This document shows, piece after piece, positions 43,127 through 52,414 of a DNA stretch of 64,000 bases. Below the pieces are notes generated by a model. The model saw only the letters and a program-made list of their open reading frames with translations, did not search any database and had not been told where the DNA came from. A program made the position numbers and the translations under genes. Within the stretch, counting starts at the first letter, position 1; each line of letters opens with the position of its first letter. This DNA comes from Thermococcus stetteri (GTDB taxonomy: Archaea > Methanobacteriota_B > Thermococci > Thermococcales > Thermococcaceae): the NCBI RefSeq assembly GCF_017873335.1, contig NZ_JAGGKB010000004.1, positions 1-64,000 of the forward strand, in the 5' to 3' direction.

Positions 43127-43633
43127 ATGGCCAATTCCAGATTAATGAAAAATTTTTATCTATTACGGCCAAAACATCCCTTGGTGGTGCAAATATACTC
43201 CGAAACCGTTAGGAGCTGGAAGATGCTCCTCATAATGCTCCCGGCTTTCATTTCAGTGGCCATAGGGATAGTAGCCTCATACCTGGCGGGTGAAGACACA
43301 ACGCCACTTCTCATTGTCTTGCTCCTGTTTATGGCCATAGTTCTCGACCTGATGCAGCTCAAGATCGAAGTTGACGAGGAAAAGCTGAAAATCCGCAGTG
43401 CCCTAGGTTTTCTCGCCAGAAAGACGATCCGGCTCGACGAGATAAAACTGGTAAGGATTTCAGAAGGCTGGATGAGCTGTACTGGGATGATACACTACAC
43501 CTACCCGGGAAAGGCCTGCGTCCTTGTGGAGAGACTCAAAGGCTGGAGCGTCTCCTTCACTACCAACAAGCCCGAAGAGCTGGCAGAGGTTCTCAGGACT
43601 CTTGGCGTTCCAGTAGTAGGAGGTTCCCTCTGA
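43127..43633 (+). CDS. Hypothetical membrane protein with PH-like C terminus
   Basis: 168 residues. Two membrane spans (WKMLLIMLPAFISVAIGIVA and LLIVLLLFMAIVLDL) are followed by a soluble beta-rich domain (IEVDEEKLKIRSALGFLARK, TIRLDEIKLVRIS) like the bacterial PH-like domains. Function unknown. The 3' end overlaps the convergent NfeD-like gene by 41 nt, which is unusually long for convergent genes here. Confidence 0.7.
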   Translation: MANSRLMKNFYLLRPKHPLVVQIYSETVRSWKMLLIMLPAFISVAIGIVASYLAGEDTTPLLIVLLLFMAIVLDLMQLKIEVDEEKLKIRSALGFLARKTIRLDEIKLVRISEGWMSCTGMIHYTYPGKACVLVERLKGWSVSFTTNKPEELAEVLRTLGVPVVGGSL

Positions 43634-43982
43634 ACCCTACGACCCGGACTTTTTCTCCCCTCTTGGCTTTCCCGTTTATGCAAACTCCTCTCCACAGTTC
43701 GTTTCCGACCCTGACGATGCCCTCGGGGGCAAGGTCTTCAACAACCACCACCTCCAGCCCCATCAAAGCCTCAGGGCCTGTTAGGGGTCTTCTCTCAAGC
43801 CCGCCCTTGAGAACGTAGGGGGCTACCAGAAGGTCCTTAATGATTAGAAACGCCAGAAGGGGAACAGTCACAGCCAGGGGGACCTTAATCCCCAGAGATG
43901 GGAGTATCAAAAGAAGAAAAACACCGACAACCAGTTCATCAGCGGAGAGCAGAAGGAGCCTCGCTATTCGTCCCAGATTCAT
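43593..43982 (-). CDS. NfeD-like membrane protein (short form)
   Basis: 129 residues. Two membrane spans (ELVVGVFLLLILPSLGI and LAVTVPLLAFLIIKDLLV) are followed by an OB-like domain with MGLEVVVVEDLAPEGIVRVG and NGKAKRGEKVRVVGF, the NfeD C-terminal signature. NfeD proteins usually partner stomatin-like proteins, but no stomatin gene is adjacent. The start at 43982 overlaps the stop of the upstream peptidase gene (ATGA), so the two are coupled. Confidence 0.8.
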   Translation of the reverse strand: MNLGRIARLLLLSADELVVGVFLLLILPSLGIKVPLAVTVPLLAFLIIKDLLVAPYVLKGGLERRPLTGPEALMGLEVVVVEDLAPEGIVRVGNELWRGVCINGKAKRGEKVRVVGFRGNLLLLERQES

Positions 43983-44626
43983 TCCCTGCCCTCCAGCCAC
44001 TGCCAGTACGGGTTCAGCTCCAAAATGCTCCACCACTTCTTCAGCTTCTCCCTTGCGGAGCGATAGTCAGGATAGAAGTGGGAAACAAGGTTCCAGAAGG
44101 CCTTTGAGTGGTTTCTGTGCTTCAGATGGGCAAGTTCGTGGATGACGACGTACTCCCTGAGCTCCGGCGGAACGGCCATCAGGCGGAGGTTGAAGTTAAG
44201 GTTGCCCTTTCCAGAGCAGCTGCCCCACCTCGTCCTCTGCGAGCGGATAAAGACCTTGCCGGGAGAAACACCCATTTCTTCACTGTATCTCCCAATAAGC
44301 TCCAATATCTCCGGCCGGAGAAGTCTTTTCAGTTCTTCTCTCATGTCTTCGGGATAAGGGGGGAGAACAACGGTCCTAAAGCGGTCGTGGACTTTCGCCT
44401 TTCTCCCGTGTATAACCTTGTAGAACTCGCCGTTCAGGGGAAAGCCAGACTCTGCGAGCTCTTTCAAGCCTTCGATCTGGGCCAACTTCCCTTCCAGCCA
44501 GGCGGCGTTCTTTGCTATGAACTCCTCAACGTTGAAGCCTTCTGGGGCCGTGACAACTACCCTGCCGTCTGGCTTCACCCCTATCCTCGCGTACTTCACC
44601 GGGCGCCGCCGGATTTCTATCTTCAT
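43979..44626 (-). CDS. YgjP-like metallopeptidase (DUF45)
   Basis: 215 residues. The zinc motif HELAHLKHRNHS is near residue 170, with family blocks RSQRTRWGSCSGKGNLNFNL before it and HFYPDYRSAREKLKKWW after it. The N terminus reads VKYARIGVKPDGRVVVTAPE, as in DUF45 proteins. It is coupled to the NfeD-like gene downstream. The cellular substrate is unknown. Confidence 0.88.
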   Translation of the reverse strand: MKIEIRRRPVKYARIGVKPDGRVVVTAPEGFNVEEFIAKNAAWLEGKLAQIEGLKELAESGFPLNGEFYKVIHGRKAKVHDRFRTVVLPPYPEDMREELKRLLRPEILELIGRYSEEMGVSPGKVFIRSQRTRWGSCSGKGNLNFNLRLMAVPPELREYVVIHELAHLKHRNHSKAFWNLVSHFYPDYRSAREKLKKWWSILELNPYWQWLEGRE

Positions 44627-44802
44627 AGCCTTTCCCTAACAGAGGGTTTTGAGCAGAGGTTAAAGGGTTTACTTTAACGATCTGTTAGTTACTCCATGAC
44701 ATAATATTTAAGAAATGAGGAATATTGTATTTCAAAGAGACACAACAAAGTTCGAAAATCTTGCCAAAAATCTTAAAAAGATAAGAATACTAATACACTT
44801 AG

Positions 44803-45251
44803 GTGGGAATTATTGAGGTAATATTAGTAACTGCGTGTGGCGCAAAAAAAGAGGATGCTCCTCAACCTGCGGGGAGACTATATATAAATCTCCGCGGATT
44901 AGGCATCTGTATCGCAAGTCAAAGGAACTTGGGATTCCATTTTACATTCTTAGCGCTAAATACGGACTAGTCAACGCTGACACTGTTATCGAACCCTATG
45001 ACAAAATAATGACCACTGAAAGAGCACTAGAACTTCTTCCGCAAGTCAAAGAGACTATTAAGGAATTTGATGTAGTGATTTTCTACAGAAGTGGAGCTAG
45101 AAGGGAGTATAGGTATCTCGTTGAGAGAGCCTGCAGAGAAACTGGTACTCGGTTAATAAGTTTTGGATACGGGAATATGGGGGACATAAGAAAACTAGAA
45201 AATTTTAATAGAGGAGATTTACGATGCAGGAGACTCTTCTTAAATATTTAG
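44803..45251 (+). pseudogene. DUF6884-like protein, frameshifted in a TA repeat
   Basis: The N-terminal frame reads VGIIEVILVTACGAKKEDAP, ending in PAGRLY, and the continuation SPRIRHLYRKSKELGIPFYI, then LSAKYGLVNADTVIEPYD, lies in another frame. The switch falls in CTATATATAAAT; removing one TA restores RLYKSPR. The motifs (ACGxKK at the start, SAKYGLV and EPYD) fit DUF6884. A GTG at 44803 is the most plausible start in frame. The surrounding 1.5 kb is AT-rich and decayed. Confidence 0.65.
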
Positions 45252-45340
45252 CAGACCGTGGAAAAGTAGGAGTATGGCTTAGATATATCTTAACCAGCTA
45301 TAAAGATTCCAGAAAACTGTTAAAATTGACAAAGACATAA
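45224..45340 (+). CDS. Possible small protein (38 aa)
   Basis: ATG at 45224 with GAGGAG 8 nt upstream opens a frame reading MQETLLKYLADRGKVGVWLR and ending KLTKT. It overlaps the end of the DUF6884 pseudogene. It could be the N terminus of the next decayed gene, separated by another frame change near 45340. It is more likely a fragment than an independent gene. Confidence 0.35.
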   Translation: MQETLLKYLADRGKVGVWLRYILTSYKDSRKLLKLTKT

Positions 45341-45363
45341 ACAATAGTTTAAGGTGGCCCAAA

Positions 45364-46346
45364 ATGCACATCCTTTCAGAGTTAAAATCCCATGACCCCG
45401 AAACTGACTCCCCATCTTTTGGGGATGGAAACATCCTTTTGAACCAAAATAGAGTTAGCATCGATGTCGAGAGAGGAGCAATTCTTGCCAAAAAAGGTAT
45501 ATCAGATTTATACAACAGAAGGAATCTTTGGGAAAAGAGAAATGCCTGAAGACTATCACCTCAGGGAGTTGAAATCGGATCAAGGGAGCACCTTCTATTT
45601 TTAACTCTCACCGTTGCCATTAATTATTTGAGAAATGCCGATGCCCTGTGGGAAAGCGCCAGAAAGACGTTTGAAGACCCCGAAACACGGTTTGTTTTCT
45701 TTCCGGAGAGAGTAGCGGAAATGCCATTGGGCCATATTGATAAAATAACGGTTGCACTCACTAAATATAAACTTGCATTACGGCCTAACCGAGACACCAC
45801 GATTTGGCTCACACTTGCCATGACATTCCACAACTGGTGGCAGGACGACCCTCGAAACCTCCTAAAAGCAATGAAATTTGATGCTCTCAGGGTCATACAG
45901 CATCTTAAGAAACATAAGTCAAAATATCCAAATTTGAATGGAGAGAAAATTGGTCTTTGTGGTTAAGAATGCTTAGAGACAATGCGGGGCTCAAGCTGAA
46001 CAACTTGGAAAAAGTCCCTATCCCCGTGGACGTTCATATAACCCGTGCTACGTTAAATCTGGGCATTATTCGGGGAAATTTTGAAGGCACTTTAGATGAG
46101 TTCCGGGATGTCGTGGCAACTGCTTGGATGAAAAGCACAGAGCGGCTTAGAGAATCGGGAGAACACATCATACCTCTTGATGTGGATAGACCGCTGTGGC
46201 ACCTCTCAAGAAATGGATGTAGCTATAGGATATCTATACAACCAAAATCGTGTCCTAGGTTGATGAATGTCCCTTTAGGGAGTATTGTGTTCCCGGAGAA
46301 GTTAAAATCAAACGAAAAGGAAAACACCAGTACTGGGTTCACTTAA
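45364..46346 (+). pseudogene. HhH-GPD DNA-glycosylase-like protein, several frameshifts
   Basis: Four pieces line up. MHILSELKSHDPETDSPSF runs to ILAKK; then, in another frame, IYTTEGIFGKREMPEDYHLR up to TFYF. After a T-run frame change near 45596 comes LTLTVAINYLRNADALWESA to GEKIG. After a change near 45957 comes LWLRMLRDNAGLKLNNLEKV to the end. The segment IPVDVHITRATLNLG matches the HhH-GPD motif in which the Asp is catalytic (compare VDTHV in endonuclease III). Two Cys-containing stretches near the end (GCSYR, SCPRL) may be the remains of an iron-sulfur loop. The protein is not functional. Confidence 0.55.
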
Positions 46347-46358
46347 AAACTTGAACTT

Positions 46359-48686
46359 TCACCCCTTCCCCTTCGGCTTCAGCCAGGCACCCAAACCAAC
46401 CTGCCTCGTCTTCTGGTAGCGCAAATCTTCTGCCCGGTAGCCAAGGGCCTTTAGGATTCTCTCAACGGCCGGCAGAACCTGGTTCTCGATGTAGTAATCG
46501 GCGTCGTACTTGTGCTTCGTCGGGTCGAACTCGTCGAACGGTATCGCCCTGTCACCTATCCTTCCAGAGCCTTTGAGAACGATGTAGCTGATGACAGTTC
46601 CCGGTCTTATCTTTACTCCCCTCGCCGCCAGCCTCTTAGCCACGGCAACGTGCGGGCCGGTTGCTTTGTAGTGCCTCAGATCCCTCGTTATCTGCTCGTG
46701 GATCACCAGCTTCTCCGGCGGAACCTCGTACTTGCTCAGCTTCTCTGTCACTTCCTTGACTATGCTGACGGCCTTCTCAACGTCACCGTCCTTCAGCAAC
46801 GCTTCAAGAACCCTCGCCTGCGTCTCCTTTGCTATCTCGCTCCAATCGCGTCTGACTATCTCAAGTCCGCGCGTCGTTATCTTGCCCTCCTCGTCGATGA
46901 CCGCGTACTTTTTCTTCGTCACAAAGAAGCCGCGCCTGTAGAACCCCTCGTACTCGAGCTCGAGCGCACCCGGAAGTTTGTCGTTGATGTATTTGAGGAA
47001 CTCCATTGCCTTCTTTTTGACGGTTTCGGCGTCAGATCCTGGTATCGTCGCGAAGAAGCCGTCAGTGTCTGCGTACAGCACTTTAAAGCCGTACTTCTTC
47101 TCTATCTCTCTGATCGTCATCGTTATGTACTCCCTTCCCCAGGCGGTGACGCTCTCCGCGCACTCCCTGCAGTACCACCGTGCTTTGGCATAGCCGTAGT
47201 AGCCGTAGAAGCTGTTTGCGAGGATCTTAATTGCCCTCTGCCTGTAATCGAGAATTTTCTTCTCGATCGGGTCAATCGTGGCCTTCATCCTTTTCTTTAT
47301 CTTCTGCCTCTCCTCAAGCAGGTCTCCCAGCAGGCTAGGGATGAAGCCCGGGAAGTCCTTGCAGAACCTGTGGCCCACCTGTGGAGCGATATCATACTCC
47401 CTGCATCCTTCTCTGTTGAGAGTATCTGGAGAGACGTTGTGGGTGATTATTATCGATGGGTACAGCGAGCGGAAATCCAGATAGACGATGTTCTCCCAGA
47501 GCCCTCTCTCAGGCTCTTTGACGTATCCGCCGGTGTAGCTTTCCCTTCTCTTTGCAAGTTCTCTTTCATCGGGCTTGTTCGGGGCCAGCTCGTTCCTCTC
47601 GTAGGCCTTCCTAAGAAGGAACCACTCGACGAGGTTTCCCGTGCTTGAGCGGGAGACGTCCCAGAGGGACTGGCCGATCAAGCGGGAAAGCTGGGCTTCC
47701 ATCGGGAAGAACTCCTTTCCGAGCTCGTAGGTTACTTTGGCGTCCTCCATCGAGTACTGAGCTACCCTTTCAAGCCCCTCGCCGCTCTCCCATGCCTGCG
47801 CTATCTCCTCGGCGTAGACCTTCTCCTTCGGCTTTCCAAAGATGGCCTCGTAGACGGCTTCAAGGTTGTAGGTCGGCAGGTTTATCGTCCTTCTTATCAC
47901 AGGGTAGAGGTCAAAGTGTATCCGCCCCTTCACCTCAACGGCGAAGCGGTCGCCCATTCTCTGGATCTTCGGCTCGCTTCCGTCCCTTCCGAGCGCGAAG
48001 TTTATTCCGAGCTTTTCACAGCGCTTCTTCAGATAGGCGAAGTCGAAGTTGTCGCCGTTGTAGGTTATCAGTATGTCGGGGTCTTTCTCCTTGACGACCC
48101 TGAGAAAGCGCTTTATCATCTCCCTTTCCGTCGAGACGACGTCAACGTATGGAAGGTCTACGTTCTTCCACGTTATTACCCTCGCCCCTTCCTCGTCAGC
48201 GTAGCTTATCATCAGAATGGGCCCTTCGGCGAACTCCTCGCCCTCGTGGTAGAGCGTTTCGATATCGAAGGCGAGCATCTTCAGCTCCTCGTCACCCTCC
48301 ATCGGGATCAGGCCCTTGTCGATTAGGTAGCGCTTGGCGAAGGGTATGTCGTACTCGTAGATATCAATAACTGCTGGATGCTTCCGTATTTTATCGCGGA
48401 TTGCCGGGACGTCCTGTGGGTGGGTAAAGTAGAGCTTCCACACTTCAACCGGTCTTCCAAGGAACTTCTTCTCCACTTTCTCAGCGCACTTTACAGTTAC
48501 AACCGTTCCGCGCCTCTCAGCGGTTATCTTCTTAACGTCTTCAATAGCAGAGTCGTCCTTCAGAAGGGCGTAGAAGTATGGTTCGAAAGTCCTATCGTAG
48601 TCAATCTTGAACTCGCCGTTCTCCTTCTTGAAGATCCTGATAACGGGTTTTCCATCCTCGGTTATGTAGTCTGTGTCGAGGATCAT
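46359..48686 (-). CDS. polB: DNA polymerase, family B (KOD/9N type), intein-free
   Basis: 775 residues. The 3'-5' exonuclease motif is [14 protein letters not shown] near residue 140, with [11 protein letters not shown] and [12 protein letters not shown]. The polymerase motifs are [14 protein letters not shown] near 404, [12 protein letters not shown] near 487 and YADTDGFFA near 540. The start [13 protein letters not shown] fixes the ATG at 48684-48686. The sequence is continuous at the three sites where Thermococcales polymerases often carry inteins. It is a replicative/repair polymerase of the cell. Confidence 0.97.
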   Translation of the reverse strand: MILDTDYITEDGKPVIRIFKKENGEFKIDYDRTFEPYFYALLKDDSAIEDVKKITAERRGTVVTVKCAEKVEKKFLGRPVEVWKLYFTHPQDVPAIRDKIRKHPAVIDIYEYDIPFAKRYLIDKGLIPMEGDEELKMLAFDIETLYHEGEEFAEGPILMISYADEEGARVITWKNVDLPYVDVVSTEREMIKRFLRVVKEKDPDILITYNGDNFDFAYLKKRCEKLGINFALGRDGSEPKIQRMGDRFAVEVKGRIHFDLYPVIRRTINLPTYNLEAVYEAIFGKPKEKVYAEEIAQAWESGEGLERVAQYSMEDAKVTYELGKEFFPMEAQLSRLIGQSLWDVSRSSTGNLVEWFLLRKAYERNELAPNKPDERELAKRRESYTGGYVKEPERGLWENIVYLDFRSLYPSIIITHNVSPDTLNREGCREYDIAPQVGHRFCKDFPGFIPSLLGDLLEERQKIKKRMKATIDPIEKKILDYRQRAIKILANSFYGYYGYAKARWYCRECAESVTAWGREYITMTIREIEKKYGFKVLYADTDGFFATIPGSDAETVKKKAMEFLKYINDKLPGALELEYEGFYRRGFFVTKKKYAVIDEEGKITTRGLEIVRRDWSEIAKETQARVLEALLKDGDVEKAVSIVKEVTEKLSKYEVPPEKLVIHEQITRDLRHYKATGPHVAVAKRLAARGVKIRPGTVISYIVLKGSGRIGDRAIPFDEFDPTKHKYDADYYIENQVLPAVERILKALGYRAEDLRYQKTRQVGLGAWLKPKGKG

Positions 48687-48768
48687 AATACACACCTGAG
48701 ATCAATTACGATTGAAGGACTAATAAATTCACCGCCACCTTTTTAAGCCAACTTTCAAAGGGGCGAGC

Positions 48769-50124
48769 ATGGAGCTGTTTTACCTCGTGAGCTTTCAGGA
48801 AGTGGTCGCCGATGCTCTAAGCCTGGTTGAGGAGCGCGAGCTCTCTTCAAAGCACGCTTTGGAGAGGGTCTTCAGGCGAGTGGCTGGAAGGGATCGCGAG
48901 AAGGCGCGCGGTTTGGCCCACGCCTACGTCTTCGAGATCGAGAAGTGGCGCGCGAAGATAGACTTCATAATCAACTCGGTTTTGAAGGGCTCAACCGTCG
49001 AGGAATTGGATCCTTACTTGGCCAACCTCCTCCGCATAGGAACGTTTGAAATCCACTTCCGGAAGGTTTCGCCTGCTATAGCGACAGACTCTGTCGTGAG
49101 GGTCGTCAAGGAGCGCTTTGACTTCTCGAGGGCCAAGTTCGTCAATGCCCTCATGCACTCCATCGAGAAGTTCAACGTCGAGAAGGCTTTGAAGAGGCTC
49201 AAAGAGAAGGACAGAATCGAGTGGCTCTCGGTCCGCTTCTCCCACCCTCGCTGGTATGTGGAGTACGTAATAGACCTCTTCGGCTACGATGAAGCGGTGA
49301 GGCTCCTCCTCAGCAACAACAGGTCGCAGAGGTATTACGTTAGGGCCAACACGCTAAAGACAGACATTGATTCCCTTCGCGACTACCTCGAGGAGAACGG
49401 CGTTAGGACTGCACTGACTCCAGTTCCAGACGTTTTGAAGGTTTTGGAGTATAAAACGCCAGTCACGAGACTTGACTGGTACAAAGAGGGCAAGTTCGTG
49501 ATCCAGGATTTAGCTTCAGCCTACGTCGCCCACGTACTCTCCCCGGAGCCCGGCGAAAGGTTGCTCGATTTAGCAGCAGCTCCAGGCTCCAAGACCTTCC
49601 ACGCGGCGGCATTGATGGAGAATAAGGGAGAGATTGTGGCCGTTGATTACTCCTACGACAGACTAACGAGGATGAAGGAGAAGGCTAAAATCTTGGGCGT
49701 TAAGAACGTCCGCTTCGTCCACGCCGATGGTCAGAGCTTTAAGGACAGGGAAAAGTTCGACAGGATAATCCTCGACGCTCCCTGTTCAAGCTCCGGAACC
49801 TACCGTCAGTTCCCGGAGGTGAAATGGCGATTCAACGAGGAGAAAATCAAGAGGATAATCAGCGTCCAGCGCAACATGTTGCGCAATGCATACGAGAACC
49901 TGCGCGACGGCGGCGAGATGACGTATTCAACCTGTTCCATAAGGATAGACGAGAATGAGGAAAACGTCCTCTTCGCGATAAACCGTGTTGGCCTTGAGCT
50001 TCTCGACCACGACTTCAGCTGGGGAGACAGGGGCTTTCTGGAAATAGGGGATAAGGTCTTCAGGACATGGACGCATAAGCACGACTGCAACAGCTTCTTC
50101 ATAGCGAAGATGAGAAAGGCCTAA
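48769..50124 (+). CDS. RNA m5C methyltransferase with NusB-like domain (RsmB/NOP2 family)
   Basis: 451 residues. An N-terminal NusB-like helical domain (residues 1-145) is followed by a PUA-less linker and a Rossmann SAM domain: LLDLAAAPGSKTFHAAALM (SAM site), VDYSYDRLTRM, ILDAPCSSSGTYR (Pro-Cys motif) and TYSTCSI with the catalytic Cys. It methylates cytidine-5 in rRNA or tRNA. Divergent from polB with an 82-nt gap. The target RNA cannot be named from sequence. Confidence 0.9.
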   Translation: MELFYLVSFQEVVADALSLVEERELSSKHALERVFRRVAGRDREKARGLAHAYVFEIEKWRAKIDFIINSVLKGSTVEELDPYLANLLRIGTFEIHFRKVSPAIATDSVVRVVKERFDFSRAKFVNALMHSIEKFNVEKALKRLKEKDRIEWLSVRFSHPRWYVEYVIDLFGYDEAVRLLLSNNRSQRYYVRANTLKTDIDSLRDYLEENGVRTALTPVPDVLKVLEYKTPVTRLDWYKEGKFVIQDLASAYVAHVLSPEPGERLLDLAAAPGSKTFHAAALMENKGEIVAVDYSYDRLTRMKEKAKILGVKNVRFVHADGQSFKDREKFDRIILDAPCSSSGTYRQFPEVKWRFNEEKIKRIISVQRNMLRNAYENLRDGGEMTYSTCSIRIDENEENVLFAINRVGLELLDHDFSWGDRGFLEIGDKVFRTWTHKHDCNSFFIAKMRKA

Positions 50125-50158
50125 AGCCCTTGGGACATGAAAGGAATAAAAAAATAAC

Positions 50159-50776
50159 TCATACCAGCGGCTTTCTCTTCACCGGCCCCCTTGGATACTC
50201 CTCCTCGAAAATCTCCGCGGTGAAGCGGTAAACTTTCGTGTCTTCGTCGAGCCAGCAGTCGGGCGGAAGGCCGGCCTTCCAGCAGGTTTGAGCTAAAAAC
50301 TCCTCCTCGTCCCAGCCCCACTCGATGGGAACCTGCGGCAGGAGCAGGCCTGAGTAGAGGCCCTTCTCTATGAGCAAGCCGTCCCTTCCAACCTTGATCC
50401 TCTTCGGCCTCTCCTCCGGAGGGCCTTCGATGGGCTCCGGAGGGGTTAGAACGCTGACCTCCACCGTCAGGTCGTCCAGTTCGCTCTCCCTCACCGGCGG
50501 GAACCTCGGATCGTCAACTGCCGCGTAGATCGCTGCCTTTATCGTCGCCTCGACGAGCGGGTATATCGGGAGCGGAAAGCCTATACAGCCTCTCAGCGCC
50601 ATCTGGGGTGGGACGTTGTGCCTGTTGAGCGTAACAAAGACGCCCATCTTTTCCCACAGCTCGGGCGGTGTATCCTCCGGCGGCTCTATGACTTTCCTGT
50701 GCCTCACATATTCCTCAACGGCCCTTCTCGCAAGCCTGACTAGGAACTCTCCCCACTCGTCCTTTATCTTATACAT
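50159..50776 (-). CDS. AMMECR1-domain protein
   Basis: 205 residues with the family hallmark LRGCIGFPLPIYPL near residue 63, DDPRFPPVRESELDDLTVEV, and GLLIEKGLYSGLLLPQVP. The family is universal in archaea and eukaryotes, but its biochemical role is unsettled. The gene is convergent with the methyltransferase and begins at 50774-50776 with GGGGGAGG just upstream. Confidence 0.93.
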   Translation of the reverse strand: MYKIKDEWGEFLVRLARRAVEEYVRHRKVIEPPEDTPPELWEKMGVFVTLNRHNVPPQMALRGCIGFPLPIYPLVEATIKAAIYAAVDDPRFPPVRESELDDLTVEVSVLTPPEPIEGPPEERPKRIKVGRDGLLIEKGLYSGLLLPQVPIEWGWDEEEFLAQTCWKAGLPPDCWLDEDTKVYRFTAEIFEEEYPRGPVKRKPLV

Positions 50777-50881
50777 CGACCTCCCCCATTATTGATTGGA
50801 CTTCAACGGTTTATAACATATGCCTCAAGCGGGGCATAAAGTTTAAAACATCGCCGAAGGAAGTTAAGACGGGTGACGAAA

Positions 50882-51184
50882 ATGGTCATAGTAGAGTTTG
50901 TCATTGTCCCCCTGGGGGAGAAGAGCCTCAGTAGATACGTCGCTGAGGTAGTAAAGCTTTTAGAAGGAAAAGGCGTTAAATATCAACTGACTCCGATGGC
51001 AACTATCATTGAGGTTCCAACGGTGGAGGATGCCTTCAAAATAATCTCCGAGGCCCATGAGTTAATGTTTAAACTCGGAGCTGAAAGAGTATCAACGACG
51101 GTTAGGATTGACGACAGGCGTGATAAACAGTACCACATGGAGGATAAGGTAAAATCGGTCATGGAGAAGGTAAGGGGTGGTTGA
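50882..51184 (+). CDS. DUF77 / MTH1187-type thiamine-binding-like protein
   Basis: 100 residues: MVIVEFVIVPLGEKSLSRYV, then YQLTPMATIIEVPTVEDAFK, then RVSTTVRIDDRRDKQ. These are the family signatures. The fold is ferredoxin-like and some members bind thiamine. The ATG at 50882 has GGGTGA 5 nt upstream; the GTG at 50873 is inside it. The end overlaps the DUF373 gene by 8 nt. Confidence 0.9.
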   Translation: MVIVEFVIVPLGEKSLSRYVAEVVKLLEGKGVKYQLTPMATIIEVPTVEDAFKIISEAHELMFKLGAERVSTTVRIDDRRDKQYHMEDKVKSVMEKVRGG

Positions 51185-52349
51185 TATCCGAGTACTTATC
51201 CTAGCGATAGATCGTGATGACGACTTTGGGAAAAAAGCGGGCGTTAAAGGGCCCGTAATTGGGAGAAATGCCTGCCTAGATGCCGCTGTAAAGCTGAGCC
51301 TAGCCGATCCGGAGGACAGCGACGCGAACGTTCTTTATGCGGCCATAAAGCTCCACGATGAACTCAAGCAAAAAGGGGAGTTCGAGGAGGTTGAAGTCGC
51401 TCTGATAACTGGTCACCCTAAGGTTGGGTTAAAGAGCGATATGGAGCTTTCAAAGCAGTTGGATGAAGTCTTGAAGGTTTTTCCCGCGGACGGTGTGATT
51501 CCAGTAACAGATGGTGCTGAGGATGAGCAGATTTTTCCAATAATAACATCAAAAGTCCCAATCATAACCTTACATAGGGTCGTCGTTAAGCAAAGTCCCG
51601 GTATTGAGACAACGTGGTATATCATAGTAAAGTATATGAAAGAGATACTAAGTGACCCAGAGGTCGCTAAAGTTGTATTTGGGATCCCTGGCCTCATCGT
51701 CTTGCTCTACGGTCTATCGAAGATCACTGGCGTGTGGTACCCCCAGAGCGAGAAGATAGTTTCGACTGTAATCTCGGGTACTGTTCTTCTGATAATAGGT
51801 GGTCTCTTCTTCACCAGGGGCTTCAACTTGAATATTAGAAGGGCCTTTGCCTCCTTTAGGCATGCAGTTGTTGAGCAGTTCGTCGTTGTACTGTCCTTTG
51901 TGGCAGGGTTCCTTATAATCCTCAGCGGTGCGATAAATGCATACCTGAACTTGGAAACCTACTCCCTCCATTTGATAGGCAGTTATCCGGGAACGTCTCT
52001 CCTTGCGACCCTCATATACCTAAACGCGATCTCCGGAGCGATAGCTCTAGGGGTAGCTGTGATGATAGGCGGAAAAGTTATCAACTCATACCTCAGGCGC
52101 GATTATCACATCTGGTACTACATCTCGGCACTTTTAATGACGCCAACCCTCTGGATAACCCTTGACCTTACCACCAGATACGCCCTGTCAATCTTCACGA
52201 TCTCTGATATCGAGGTTTTCAAAAAACTCGTGCTGGGCCTCTTGGACGTCAGTATGGCGGTTGTTATCGGTGCTTATTTGAGGGGCAAAGTACGTGGATG
52301 GATCAACAACGGGGAGAGGGACTCTATGAGGAGTGTTGCAAAGGCATAG
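51177..52349 (+). CDS. DUF373 membrane protein
   Basis: 390 residues. A soluble N-terminal domain (ILAIDRDDDFGKKAGVKGPV, EEVEVALITGHPKVG, VTDGAEDEQIFP) is followed by about six or seven membrane spans. Both parts match archaeal DUF373 proteins, whose function is unknown. It starts with GTG inside the end of the DUF77 gene and is probably translated by coupling. Confidence 0.9.
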   Translation: MVDIRVLILAIDRDDDFGKKAGVKGPVIGRNACLDAAVKLSLADPEDSDANVLYAAIKLHDELKQKGEFEEVEVALITGHPKVGLKSDMELSKQLDEVLKVFPADGVIPVTDGAEDEQIFPIITSKVPIITLHRVVVKQSPGIETTWYIIVKYMKEILSDPEVAKVVFGIPGLIVLLYGLSKITGVWYPQSEKIVSTVISGTVLLIIGGLFFTRGFNLNIRRAFASFRHAVVEQFVVVLSFVAGFLIILSGAINAYLNLETYSLHLIGSYPGTSLLATLIYLNAISGAIALGVAVMIGGKVINSYLRRDYHIWYYISALLMTPTLWITLDLTTRYALSIFTISDIEVFKKLVLGLLDVSMAVVIGAYLRGKVRGWINNGERDSMRSVAKA

Positions 52350-52414
52350 CTTGTTATCCGAGCCTTTCCTTTTAATTTCTGGTGAATCAGAAAAAGGAAG
52401 AGGGACAAAAGAAC

